Source: Odontesthes bonariensis (Eukaryota; Chordata; Actinopteri; Atheriniformes; Atherinopsidae). Taken from it: a stretch of 64,000 nucleotides of DNA. The number at the start of each line of letters is the position of its first letter. Position 1 is the stretch's first letter. Of the stretch, positions 1 through 10,830 are shown in pieces. The position numbers were made by a program, and so were the translations under genes. The notes below the pieces were generated by a model. The model saw nothing but the letters and a program-made list of their open reading frames with translations, made no database searches and was not told the DNA's origin. The DNA is taken from positions 2,906,470-2,970,469 of the forward strand of contig NC_134526.1 of NCBI RefSeq assembly GCF_027942865.1. Reading direction: 5' to 3'.

Positions 1-230
1 GTAACCAGCCCCTAACCCCGCCGTTAACCAGCCCCTAACCCCGCCGTTAACCAGCCCCTAACCCCGCCGTTAACCAGCCCCTAACCCCGCCGTTAACCAG
101 CCCCTAACCCCGCCGTTAACCAGCCTGTAGCCCTGCAGTTAACCAGCCGTTAACCAGTCTGTAACCCTGCAGTTAACCAGCCCCTAACCCTGCCGTTTAC
201 CAGTCTGTAACCCAGCCCTTAACCAGCTGA
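1..230. repeat. 23-bp minisatellite at left edge
   Basis: About five near-perfect 23-bp units (gttaaccagcccctaacccc plus gcc) followed by degenerate copies. The array runs off the left edge, so its full length is unknown. It lies in intron 1 of the Nemo-like kinase gene. The CCCTAACCCC core resembles telomeric sequence, but the 23-bp period and interruptions fit a minisatellite. Confidence 0.85.
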
Positions 231-539
231 GGTTTGGAAACATCTGGAGGCACCGACTGCTGCTTCCATTATTATTTAGTAGAAATGAATCAGAGAAGCT
301 GAATGGAAACATAATTAAATCATTATTGACCTGGTGTTGTTGCCGAGTCTCTGAGGAGAACCTGAAGCACATTCGGGGGAAAGGAAACTCGTCTGAGTGA
401 CATTTCTCTTTTGTGCTTTCAGATCTGCTTTGATAGTTCACCCACCGTCCAACAACTAAATGTAAGATCATCCGTCAGCTGGAGCGATTACAGCGATATT
501 TATTCTGGTTGTCTGCTCCTGCATTATGTAACACTCCAT

Positions 540-990
540 CCTCCATTTCTCTGTTTTCCCTCCAACTTCTCACAAAAACAACACCCACAACAGCCGGTTC
601 CTACACTTTCTTCTTCTTTGGTCCTCTGAACAGTGCTCTTCTTCTTCTGCTGGCCTTTTATGGTGGTAATCTGACCGGCTGCATTAATGACAGAGACCCC
701 ATCAGAGATGCAGTTTTAGTTCCTGATATCCTGCTTCTTCTCATCAGAACCAAACCGCTGAGCCTCATTCAGATCAATTCAGAGAAGAAACACAGAAATA
801 AAAAGATTCTGACGGAATAAAAAGCTTTCTCTTCCACTTTGTGTTTAAACGATTCAAACCTGGAGAAAACACAGTCGGTGCTGGGTGACGCATTTTAAAT
901 GTCAGACGATCGTGACAAAATCAAGATTAAAATTAGATTAATTGCTCATAGATCTTCCTTATTATTCCACTACAAATGTAAGAAGCAGGT
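540..990. repeat. Duplicated segment, copy 1
   Basis: This segment recurs in direct orientation at about 7107-7540 with only small substitutions and indels, for example loss of a short stretch in the second copy after position 7320. No terminal inverted repeats or coding potential are evident. It looks like a recent segmental duplication or an unrecognised dispersed repeat. Confidence 0.75.
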
Positions 991-1187
991 TGATCAGGAC
1001 GCTCTGCAGGCTGCGCTCACCTGGCCGCAACAAACAGAAGCAAACACTAACTGGAAACCAAACTTAAGAGTAAAACGACAACAAAAAACAGAGAAAGTAT
1101 GAACAGCTGATCAATGCATGAATAATATGTTGCTGGGCACATCAGTCTTAAAACCCATTTTTATTCCCTGTCTTTTATCCAAGCATG

Positions 1188-1322
1188 AGACTGTTTCTGT
1201 TATTGTTGTTTTTACATTGTTCTTATGTTTTATGCCTTATACTTTGTGCTGTTATTCATGTACAGCACTTTGTTTCAGTGCTGTTTTAAAGGGCTTTATA
1301 AATAAAGTTGAGTTGAGTATGT
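1188..1322 (+). mobile_element. LINE-type 3' tail fragment
   Basis: The sequence ends with a cagcactttgtttcagtgctg-type motif followed by gggctttataaataaagttg. That is the typical 3' end of teleost non-LTR retrotransposons, which carry a 'gc(t)atataaataaa' tail. No coding part remains. Confidence 0.5.
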
Positions 1323-1624
1323 TGCGTAAATCTCCAGAAAGTATAATTATCATGTTTCTTTTCTGCTTTTTGAAGGAAACGTGACCATTTCAGTGTAAAG
1401 CGCCGCAATTAATTAAACAAAACAAATCACCCATAAAACTGAGTTTTCTTCCTCTGCTTGACTTTTCCAGCAGAAACAAACCTTTCCTAAAAATTAAAGC
1501 AGTTAAGATGCTGACATGATGGAAACTAACATCCAGCTGGCTGGAGCTCTGATTAAGCCTCCATTTCAAAAGTTTTACACTTATATAAGACGTCTGTAAA
1601 AATGCTGGAGGCCCTTCTTCTTAC

Positions 1625-1932
1625 CAAACAACCCCGAATGCGCCGTAACCAATGGGCCGGTCCGGCTCCATCTCGGCCGGGCTGGGCACCTCGCTGGCCG
1701 GGTTACTGTACGGCTGAGGCACCGCCGCTCCGCCGCCGGCGCTTCCTCCGAGAGCCGTGGGGTGTCGGGGGGTCCCGGCCGGGGCAGTGGGTCCAGTTAG
1801 GCACGGCGTGGCGCTGAGGCCCGTGGAGGGAGCTCCGCAGGAGGAGTTCACACAGAAATACTTGTGGCCCAGCTCAGAGCCCGGAAACAAATCTCCACAG
1901 ACGGTCTGCCGGCCTGCGCCGTGAAAGGCCAT
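1625..1932 (-). CDS. nlk1: Nemo-like kinase (nlk1-type), first coding exon
   Basis: This exon encodes about 102 residues starting MAFHGAGRQ and ending EPDRPIGYGAFGVV plus two bases of the next codon, immediately before a GTAAG donor at 1624. The end is the diagnostic start of the NLK kinase domain, with the glycine-rich ATP loop GYGAFGVVW. NLK is a proline-directed Ser/Thr kinase related to MAP kinases that phosphorylates TCF/LEF and other transcription factors in Wnt and TGF-beta signalling. The Ala/Pro/Gly-rich N-terminus lacks the long His/Ala tracts of mammalian NLK, which fits the fish nlk1 paralogue. The frame is open upstream to an ATG at 2052. I prefer the ATG at 1932 from its fit to the family. 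Later exons lie outside the window. The gene is certain; the paralogue name is less so. Confidence 0.82.
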
Positions 1933-2087
1933 CCTTCCGCCGCCGAACCCAGAAACAGTCCACTTTAATCTGGGCGGCACCGAGCTGCACCGAGCGGCAC
2001 CGAGCTGCTGCTGCTGCTCCCGGCTAGGCGCGGAGGAAACACCGCTCCTCACTCAGCATGACCCATCAGCTTCCTGTGGACACAGGG
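1933..2087 (-). promoter_or_regulatory. nlk1 5' leader or proximal promoter
   Basis: GC-rich, CpG-containing sequence between the nlk1 start codon and the 39-bp minisatellite, including a small CTG/CAG-type run (gctgctgctgctgctc near 2004-2019). No TATA box was recognised. The frame of the kinase ORF stays open to 2052, so an N-terminally longer isoform cannot be excluded. Confidence 0.45.
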
Positions 2088-4198
2088 AGATCTAATGTAA
2101 ACACGGGAGCAGAGGCCACGAAGAAGAGATCTAACGTAAACACGGGAGCAGAGGCCACGAAGAAGAGATCTAACGTAAACACGGGAGCAGAGGCCGCGAA
2201 GAAGAGATCTAACGTAAACACGGGAGCAGAGGCCGCGAAGAAGAGATCTAACGTAAACACGGGAGCAGAGGCCACGAAGAAGAGATCTACCGTAAACACG
2301 GGAGCAGAGGCCGCGAAGAAGAGATCTACCGTAAACACGGGAGCAGAGGCCGCGAAGGAGAGATCTACCGTAAACACGGGAGCAGAGGCCGCGAAGAAGA
2401 GATCTAACGTAAACACGGGAGCAGAGGCCGCGAAGAAGAGATCTAACGTAAACACGGGAGCAGAGGCCACGAAGAAGAGATCTAACGTAAACACGGGAGC
2501 AGAGGCCGCGAAGAAGAGATCTAACGTAAACACGGGAGCAGAGGCCACGAAGAAGAGATCTGACGTAAACACGGGAGCAGAGGCCGCGAAGAAGAGATCT
2601 AACGTAAACACGGGAGCAGAGGCCACGAAGAAGAGATCTAGCGTAAACACGGGAGCAGAGGCCACGAAGAAGAGATCTACTGTAAACACGGGAGCAGAGG
2701 CCACGAAGAAGAGATCTAACGTAAACACGGGAGCAGAGGCCGCGAAGAAGAGATCTAACATAAACACGGGAGCAGAGGCCACGAAGAAGAGATCTAACGT
2801 AAACACGGGAGCAGAGGCCACGAAGAAGAGATCTAACGTAAACACAAGAGCAGAGGCCACGAAGAAGAGATCTAACGTAAACACGGGAGCAGAGGCCGCG
2901 AAGAAGAGATCTAACGTAAACACGTGAGCAGAGGCCACGAAGAAGAGATCTACCGTAAACACGGGAGCAGAGGCCGCGAAGAAGAGATCTACCGTAAACA
3001 CGGGAGCAGAGGCCGCGAAGAAGAGATCTACCGTAAACACGGGAGCAGAGGCCGCGAAGAAGAGATCTACCGTAAACACGGGAGCAGAGGCCGCGAAGAA
3101 GAGATCTAACGTAAACACGGGAGCAGAGGCCGCGAAGAAGAGATCTAACGTAAACACGGGAGCAGAGGCCGCGAAGAAGAGATCTACCGTAAACACGGGA
3201 GCAGAGGCCGCGAAGAACAGATCTAACGTAAACACGGGAGCAGAGGCCACGAAGAAGAGATCTAACGTAAACACGGGAGCAGAGGCCACGAAGAAGAGAT
3301 CTAACGTAAACACGGGAGCAGAGGCCGCGAAGAAGAGATCTACCGTAAACACGGGAGCAGAGGCCGCGAAGAAGAGATCTAACGTAAACACGGGAGCAGA
3401 GGCCACGAAGAAGAGATCTACCGTAAACACGGGAGCAGAGGCCGCGAAGAAGAGATCTAACGTAAACACGGGAGCAGAGGCCGCGAAGAAGAGATCTACC
3501 GTAAACACGGGAGCAGAGGCCGCGAAGAAGAGATCTAACGTAAACACGGGAGCAGAGGCCACGAAGAAGAGATCTAACGTAAACACGGGAGCAGAGGCCG
3601 CGAAGAAGAGATCTACCGTAAACACGGGAGCAGAGGCCACGAAGAAGAGATCTAACGTAAACACGGGAACAGAGGCCACGAAGAAGAGATCTAACGTAAA
3701 CACGGGAGCAGAGGCCGCGAAGAAGAGATCTACCGTAAACACGGGAGCAGAGGCCGCGAAGAAGAGATCTAACGTAAACACGGGAGCAGAGGCCGCGAAG
3801 AAGAGATCTAACGTAAACACGGGAGAAGAGGCCGCGAAGAAGAGATCTACCGTAAACACGGGAGCAGAGGCCGCGAAGAAGAGATCTACCGTAAACACGG
3901 GAGCAGAGGCCGCGAAGAAGAGATCTAACGTAAACACGGGAGCAGAGGCCACGAAGAAGAGATCTAACGTAAACACGGGAGAAGAGGCCACGAAGAAGAG
4001 ATCTAACGTAAACACAAGAGCAGAGGCCACGAAGAAGAGATCTAACGTAAACACGGGAGCAGAGGCCGCGAAGAAGAGATCTAACGTAAACACGGGAGCA
4101 GAGGCCACGAAGAAGAGATCTAACGTAAACACGGGAGCAGAGGCCGCGAAGAAGAGATCTACCGTAAACACGGGAGCAGAGGCCGCGAAGAAGAGATG
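2088..4198. repeat. 39-bp minisatellite upstream of nlk1
   Basis: About 54 tandem copies of a 39-bp unit beginning agatct(a)acgtaaacacgg and containing gcagaggcc(a/g)cgaagaag. Each unit carries a BglII-type AGATCT and several CpGs. Variation is mainly at two positions (AAC/ACC after the agatct, and ACG/GCG in the gcc-cgaag segment). Because 39 is a multiple of three and the unit lacks stops in several frames, it produces very long spurious ORFs on both strands. It starts ~155 bp 5' of the nlk1 ATG and abuts a hAT-like MITE. Confidence 0.95.
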
Positions 4199-4208
4199 CA
4201 ACCACAGC

Positions 4209-4541
4209 GGGAGTACCTAAACACCGGAACGTACCGGAACAGACCGGAATGGACCGAAATGGACCAAAACGGACCCAGATTTAGCCAGATACACAGACAC
4301 AAACGTTACCTTGGTTTAGGTAACTAAAATAAAAGCTTTCCCCTACTCATGACATCACAACAAAGGAGAGGGATTCCCATCTATACTCTCAAACCAAGGT
4401 AACGTTTTGAACAACTTTTCATATTTTATGGAATAATTTGGTGTTATAATCATTGGATATTACATATACAGATGACTTCTACAAGAGTTCTTAATGTGTA
4501 TCTGGCTAAATCTGGGTCCGTTTCGGTGTTTAGGTACTCCC
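4209..4541. mobile_element. hAT-like MITE with long TIRs
   Basis: The terminal inverted repeats start gggagtacctaaacaccg and end cggtgtttaggtactccc. Inverted homology continues inward through the tagccagatacacagacac and aaccaaggtaacg segments. Flanks accacagc (4201-4208) and accgcagc (4542-4549) agree at 7 of 8 positions, a likely 8-bp target-site duplication typical of hAT transposons. It is non-coding. Confidence 0.75.
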
Positions 4542-4549
4542 ACCGCAGC

Positions 4550-5780
4550 AGGTGTAACGCGGAATTCCGTGACCGTCAGATTCTGTGACCCACATACATG
4601 GAGAGATTTCAGTTGGTGTATTTAACTCGGCTGTCAAATCTGACAGTTCACCGTAAAACACGCATAAACAGAGTGGAAACGTTGGGTCCAAAAGGATGGT
4701 AGGAGCTGTGGCTCTTTATCAACGCCACCGTGTCTGTAATTTAAAATCAGAAAGTTTGCTGACACCGTCTGAAACGGCCAGAAAATCCTTATCGGGTCAC
4801 AGAATCTGAAGGGAACAGAATCTGCCGTTCCACCGGAGTCGGGCTCGATTTGTTACTCCAACATGTGCAGACAGACACCTAAAAAACACGCGTTTTGAAG
4901 CAGAAAATAAATACATTTGACACTGGACTGGATGTGGGTCAACAGCTAAACTCAAATCTACTAACTAACTTTAACCAGCTAGTTTAAATGCCTTTGTTAG
5001 CATCGAGCTGGTTTAGTGAAGCTGCTAACAGTAACAAGCTAACAAGCAGCCGAGTTATAGCTTCACCTAGTTAGCTTCACCAAAACAAATTCAACCAGAT
5101 ATTAATCTGAGCCACTCAATCTGCAGGGCATGCATCACCAACAAAATGTATATATTTTTTTATCTATTTTAAACTTTACCAAAAGGAAAATAATAAAAAT
5201 CAATAAGCAGCTACCGTGCTAACCAGCTGTTCCAGCTAACTAGTTAACCCAACGATGTCTGTGACCCACATAATCTCAGCCAGACGACTACGGTGACCTG
5301 AATAGTTTTTTAAAAAAAGAGAGGAACCCCCCCCCCAAATGATTTTATGAGAACATACAAACCCAGGTCGTTGAAAAGGTTGATGACATGGCACAAAATC
5401 CGGCTGGTAAAGGCAGCAGTTGGACGCTCGTCGCCCCGGGTCTCCCGGAGCTAGCTGCGGCTAGCTGCTAGCTGTCCATAGCATCGCGATATTTAAACCC
5501 TTCAGCTTCCCATAAAAGCAGTTTTCTGTGTTTTGTGGATTAATGGCGCATCCAGGAGGCTCAGAATGAAGGCGGTTTCCTGCAGCCCAGTTGGACTTCT
5601 GGTCGCTTTTCCAGCAGCAGCTACAGCTAGCAGCAGGCTAGCTGTGAGTAGGAGGAGCTGGAGGAGCCGGATGGGGGAGGGGTGGTGCTTTGCACTGCGC
5701 TGTAAACAACGTTAACTAGTCCTGCTGGAGCTCCATGCCACCGTGCACAGATTAGTCAGAGCGGGCACGGGGCCAGGGGC
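4550..5780. other. Intergenic sequence with a GC-rich patch
   Basis: No exon was recognised. Around 5400-5720 is a CpG-containing patch with several GCTAGC palindromes and a possible plus-strand splice donor (gtgagtagg near 5643). It could be an upstream nlk1 promoter or untranslated exon, but nothing confirms it. The short plus-strand ORF there (5533-5715) has no recognisable family. Confidence 0.4.
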
Positions 5781-5799
5781 ACTGAAACTCACATCCCGT

Positions 5800-8480
5800 G
5801 ATTTAGAATGCATCACAACAACCAAAACAGATGCAAAGTGACCACAATGTGAGACAAAAACAACCTAAATTACATGCAAATGACCACAAAGAGATGCAAA
5901 GATGAGCGAAATGAGACACAGAGCAACATTCAGCAGATGCAAAAATGAATCTGGCTCTAAACAACCAGAAAGAACAAAAATCTTCCCACTAAGAAACACC
6001 GGAGGGTTATTAATCTTGCACAACTGCGTTGTTGCACTTTTGCTGTACATATATTTTTATTTTTATTTTTATTCTTATTTTTATTTGTCTGTATGCTGCA
6101 ACTGCGAAGTAATTTCCCGGCCGGGATGAATAAAGTATTTCTATTCTAAAATGACAAGCAGCAAAAAACAAGACAGCAAATATAAATATAACTCGCATCA
6201 GGAACAAATTAAGTAAATTAAAAGGCAAAAAACAAACAAGTGGGGTCAAAGATGGAAAATAACAAGACGACAGAATGGAAACAGACAACAAAAGGAAAGA
6301 AATTATTACAATTATTCAAACTGGGCCTCAAGACGACCTCGAGAAGATGCAAAATAATGAGGCACAAATTCAGCCCTTGAATCGTACCAAATGACCTCAA
6401 AGACTCACAGAATCATTACAAAGATGCAAGATAACAAAAAAATTAGTTGTTGCACGATAAAAATGAAGAAAATAGGACAAATAGAATATTAACAGACATA
6501 TAGAAGGAGATTTAAATCTACCAGAGATGCAGGATTGTTAGAGACTAAGAGAAGAAAATATGAAAAATAACTTGTGGGAGAAACTGTGATGACCTGAAGG
6601 ATAAAACAGAACAATTATAATATAAAATAAAGAAAAGAAAATGAAGGTGGAAAAAAGGATAAATGTGAGCAAAAGGATCCAAAAATGATCAGAGACACAA
6701 ACAGACCAAAACAAAACGACCACAGAGAGATGCAAAGATGAGCTAAATGAGGCACAAAGCAACATTCAGCAGATGCAAAAATGACCCGAGACGCAAATCC
6801 ACCAAAATCTGGCTCTAAACAACCAGAAAGAACAAAAATATTCCCACAAAGAAACACCGGAGGGTTATTAAGGAGCTGAAAATGACAAGCAGCAAAAAAA
6901 CAAGACAGCAAATATAAATCTAACTCGCATCAGGAACAAGTTAAGTAAATTAAAAGGCAAAAAACAAACAAGTGGGGTCAAAGATGGAAAATAACAAGAA
7001 GACAGAATGGAAACAGACAACAAAAGGAAAGAAATTATTAAAAATATTCAAACTGGGCCTCAAGACGACCTCGAGAAGATGCAAAATAATAAGAATGAGG
7101 CACAAATTCTCTGTTTTCCCTCCAACTTCCCACAAAAACAACAGCCAGTTCCTACACTTTCTTCTTCTTTGGTCCTCTGAACAGTGCTCTTCTTCTTCTG
7201 CTGGCCTTTTATGGTGGTAATCTGACCGGCTGCATTAATGACAGAGACCCCATCAGAGATGCAGTTTTAGTTCCTGATATCCTGCTTCTTCTCATCAGAA
7301 CCAAACCGCTGATCCTCATTCAGAGAAGAAACACAGAAATAAAAAGATTCTGACGGAATAAAAAGCTTTCTCTTCCACTTTGTGTTTAAACGATTCAAAC
7401 CTGGAGAAAACACAGTCGGTGCTGGGTGACGCATTTTAAATGTCAGACGATCGTGACAAAATCAAGATTAAAATTAGATTAATAGCTCAAAGATCTTCCT
7501 TATTGCTCCACTACAAATGTAAGAAGCAGGTTGATCAGGAGAAGCAGAATGGAAACAGACAACAAAAGGAAACAAATTATTAAAAATATTCAAACTGGGC
7601 CGCACGACGACCTCGAGAAGATGCAAAATAACAAAAATGAGGCACAAATTCAGTCCTTAAAACGTACCAAATGACCTCAAAGACTCACTACAAAGATGCA
7701 AGATGACAAAAAATGAGTTGTTGCACAATGAAAATGAAGAAAATAGGACAAATAGAATATTAACAAACATTTAGAAGGAGATTTAAATCTACCAGAGATG
7801 CAGGATTGTTACAAACTAAGAGAAGAAAATATGAAAAATAACTTGTGGGAGAAACTGTGATGACCTGAAGGATAAAACAGAACAATTATAATATAAAATA
7901 AAGAAAAGAAAAGCTGAATGAAGGTGGAAAAAAGGCTAAATGTGAGCAAAGGGACCAACAAACAGACCAAAACAAAACGACCACAGAGAGATAAAACGAC
8001 CACAGACGGCTGTTAGAGATGAAATAAAGCCACATGACGTAAAACTGTATTTTAAAGAGGAAAATAACTCAGATCAGAAACAAAACAACCAAATCAAAAA
8101 AATAGACGGCAACAAATCACATCGAAAGAGACAAAAACAATAAAACTGGGTCAAAATACGACCATAAAGAAAGAAAGAGGCGCAAACCAACCACAGAATG
8201 ATAAAAATGACTTCAAAGCACACAGAACGGCTTAAAAGAGACGCAAAATGAGACGTTAAAGAGTCAAAATGAATAAAAGTGGAACAAAGAAGAGATGAAC
8301 AGTTATCAGGTAGATGCAAAACCAGCTAAAAAAGGATAGAAAATGGGCTAAAAAAGATGCTAAATCCTTCATAAGAGACACAAACTGATGCCCCGACTGA
8401 AAGAGAAAACAACATTATGACGGAAAATGACCACAAACAGCCAATATGGCTGAAAAAGGTAGAAAATTACCTAAAAAAAG
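5800..8480. repeat. Degenerate A-rich 'gatgcaaaatgacc' satellite-like tract
   Basis: An A-rich tract built of diverged short motifs such as agatgcaaaatga, gaccacaaagaga and aaacaaccaga. Larger blocks are repeated internally: 5900-6020 with 6720-6880, 6170-6360 with 6890-7110, and 6530-6660 with 7800-7930. It also contains the second copy of the duplicated 430-bp segment (7107-7540). No coding potential is evident. Confidence 0.6.
7107..7540. repeat. Duplicated segment, copy 2
   Basis: Near-identical direct copy of about 540-990, embedded in the A-rich degenerate tract. Both ends break into that tract, which suggests copy 2 is the derived one. Confidence 0.75.
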
Positions 8481-9217
8481 ATGCTAAATAGCAACAGATA
8501 GATGCAACCAAAGGTGTCACATGACCAGAAACAACAAGTCGTTTCCTTTCCTTCCAGGAGGCAACAATCACTCAGACACACTCCAGTGCACACATGCATT
8601 TTACTGCTTTTTAATAGAGGAACGAGGCGCTTCGCACTATGCATCAAGTACAATCAATATGCACGGCCACAGAAATGTGTCACCAAGGTAGCTACAAAGT
8701 ACATGTCAGAGAGTTACAAATCAGCATCCAGAGGAGGAACAAAGGTCAGAAGAAGCAGAGAAGTTACGCACATTCAGCGTTCGGAGGGAAAGTTCAGGGT
8801 CGGTCCGCCTCCAGGCTTTAGAAAAGAGTTTCTGTACAGGAGCGGCGAGGGTTCGGCCCGCTCAGAGAGGACCGATCAGTACCTGCTCAGGGACAAACAC
8901 TGGAAACACGGAGTAGAAACGCTTTAAAAACAGCTGTACAAAACCATGAGAGGCGGCGCGGGACATGATGGGAGCTAAATGCAAAGCGGCGGCAACAGAA
9001 ATACGTTTATCCTCCTCCAGCAGGAAGGCTGGGAGCTCCGCCTCTTCTCTGTCGGAGGCGGCAGCAGCAGGAAGGTCCGGATCAGGCTCATGTGGGAAAC
9101 CATCTGAAACACAGAAGCAGGTCGATGAGAGAGTGTGTCCTCGTTTAGCACGCCGGCGCCGCTGTTCGTTACAGCGAAACCGAGCCAAACAGAAGCTTCT
9201 TTCAGACGCACACCGCT
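8481..9217. other. Intergenic, nothing recognised
   Basis: Moderately GC sequence downstream of maz. Overlapping ORFs on both strands have no family features, and no repeat ends or splice structure were recognised. Confidence 0.4.
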
Positions 9218-9221
9218 TTAA

Positions 9222-10084
9222 AGGGACAGTTCGCCTCTTTTCCAATCCAATTTTATTTCTAAAGCACTTTACAACAACCTCAGTTGACCAAAGTGCTGTA
9301 CAAAAAATAAAAACAAAGAAATTTAAAAGAATAAAACACAAGAATAAATTAAAAGGCACAAAACAGCAATATAATTTAAAACAATAATAATACTAAAAAT
9401 AGCAATTTCACATTTCAACATCTCACATCGTGTCCAAAGCCGGGGAGAAGAGATGCGTTTTAAGATTTAAACAGACAGCGAGGAAGCCTGTCTGACGTGG
9501 AGAGGCAGATCGTTCCACAGGTTAGGAGCCGCCACAGCAAAGGCACGCTCACCTCTGAGCTCGCGCTTGCTTTTTGGTAGACTCAGGAGCAGCTGATCAG
9601 CTGACCTGAGAGAGCGGGAGGGTTTATCAGAATCAGAATCGCTTTTTATTGCCAGGTATGTGGACACACACGAGGAATTTGACTCTGGTTACACCTCGCT
9701 CTCTTTAGAGCAACAATTTAAAAAGATAGACAAAACGTCTAGCAGCTCAGAGAGGAAGGCTGGTGCGAGACCATTGAGGGATTTAAAAGTAAATCAAAGA
9801 ATTTTAAAACTGATCCTAAAATGTACGGGCAGCCAGTGAAGTGAAGCATCAGCCCCTTTCACACTGCTTAAAATGGGGGAAATATGCTCATATTTACGTG
9901 AGCCAGTTAAAAGACGTAAATATGTTTTAAACCCCAGCCAACTAGCCGGACTACCTTCATCAGCACCAAAACGAGGCTGGAACTCTGCTCACAGGACGCA
10001 GCAGGGGGTAAGAAGATGTTCAGAAATGATGCTGCTGATATGGGATGTTACACAGCTTCATGTCAGAAGAGGCGAACTGTCCCT
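9222..10084. mobile_element. TTAA-flanked MITE family D, copy 1 (interrupted)
   Basis: The left end agggacagttcgcctctttt follows a TTAA at 9218-9221. The right end (agaggcgaactgtccct) precedes a TTAA at 10085-10088. The right part from about 9926 matches the other D copies, with segments such as aaccccagccaactagccgg and the ctgctgatatgggatgttac stretch. The middle (about 9241-9925) is an inserted LINE remnant. TTAA target sites are characteristic of piggyBac-type transposition. Confidence 0.75.
9243..9925 (-). mobile_element. LINE 3' fragment inside MITE D copy 1
   Basis: On the minus strand an ORF remnant (9467-9667) ends with AAPNLWNDLPLHVRQASSLSV, the characteristic C-terminal segment of I/L2-like reverse-transcriptase polyproteins in fish. 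The other end holds a 'ctttatttctaaagcacttt' 3' tail. It is truncated at the 5' side and broken by stops. Confidence 0.65.
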
Positions 10085-10386
10085 TTAACTCAATGTGACG
10101 TCTGAGCGAGCTTCCTGCTGATGTTCTGAGTCAATCTGTGATGCGTTTACACCTAAAACTGGTCTGAAACGCTGCCTTCACCATCAGACACACGGAGCAG
10201 CCGCAGGAATGTGACGGATTAAATGAATAAAGAAGCTTCTTCTCCATCTTTTTTTTAGCTTTTTGCTGCAGCAGCTTTGTTCTCTTTAATAAAACCCAAG
10301 AAGAAGAAGCCAATAACGTCCTTTTCAGCAACGTCAGAGTTACTTTATTGCTCAGGTTTGTGTTTTCACTTCTGTTTCTGACAGAA

Positions 10387-10650
10387 ATTAAATATAATTC
10401 AGTTAAAATAAGAAATAAATGAAATATAATTCAGTTAAAAGAACAAATAAATTTAAATATAATTCAGTTAAAATAACAAATCAATTCAATATAATTCAGT
10501 TAAAATAAGAAACAAATTAAATATAATTCAGTTAAAATAAAAAATGAATAAAATATAATTCAGTTAAAATAAAAAATAAATAAAATATAATTCAGTTAAA
10601 ATAAAAAATAAATAAAATATAATTCAGTTAAAATAACAAATAAAACAGGA
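10387..10650. repeat. AT-rich tandem repeat downstream of maz
   Basis: About nine copies of an AT-rich unit of roughly 30 bp (aaatataattcagttaaaat with a variable spacer). It lies just 3' of the predicted maz polyadenylation signal. Confidence 0.85.
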
Positions 10651-10673
10651 AACTAAATAAAAAGCAACTTTCA

Positions 10674-10679
10674 TTTATT
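10674..10679 (-). other. Candidate maz polyadenylation signal
   Basis: Plus-strand tttatt reads AATAAA on the gene strand, about 150 bp after the maz stop codon and before the AT-rich array. The position is plausible, but AT-rich surroundings make chance matches common. Confidence 0.4.
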
Positions 10680-10830
10680 CAGGAAATGGAGTATTCTGTT
10701 TAAAAGAGAAGAAGAAGCCGTCTGAGCCGATGGATTTACGCACCTCTACTGGCTGCTGTGTCTTCGGTCCTCTCCTCCACCCGCCCGCCCCGGCGGCCCC
10801 CGGCGGCCCCCGGCGGCCCCCCGCGGCGTG

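Larger units (their letters stand above)
231..1624 (-). other. nlk1 intron 1 (partial), no exon seen
   Basis: No stretch matches the expected second exon of NLK (the kinase N-lobe after the glycine-rich loop), so the intron continues past the left edge. It contains one copy of a ~430-bp duplicated segment (about 540-990) and a LINE-like 3' tail near 1188-1320. The rest looks unique and AT-rich. Confidence 0.6.

Noticed and set aside
1..230. Telomere-like repeat
   Set aside because: The CCCTAA-like core occurs once per 23-bp unit, not as tandem TTAGGG; treated as a minisatellite.
2088..4198. CRISPR-like repeat array
   Set aside because: Direct repeats abut with no unique spacers, and the genome is a vertebrate's.
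2049..4205. 718- and 711-codon minus-strand ORFs and a 289-codon plus-strand ORF
   Set aside because: They are reading frames of the 39-bp minisatellite (period divisible by three). Three overlapping frames are open at once and the peptide is a pure 13-residue repeat.
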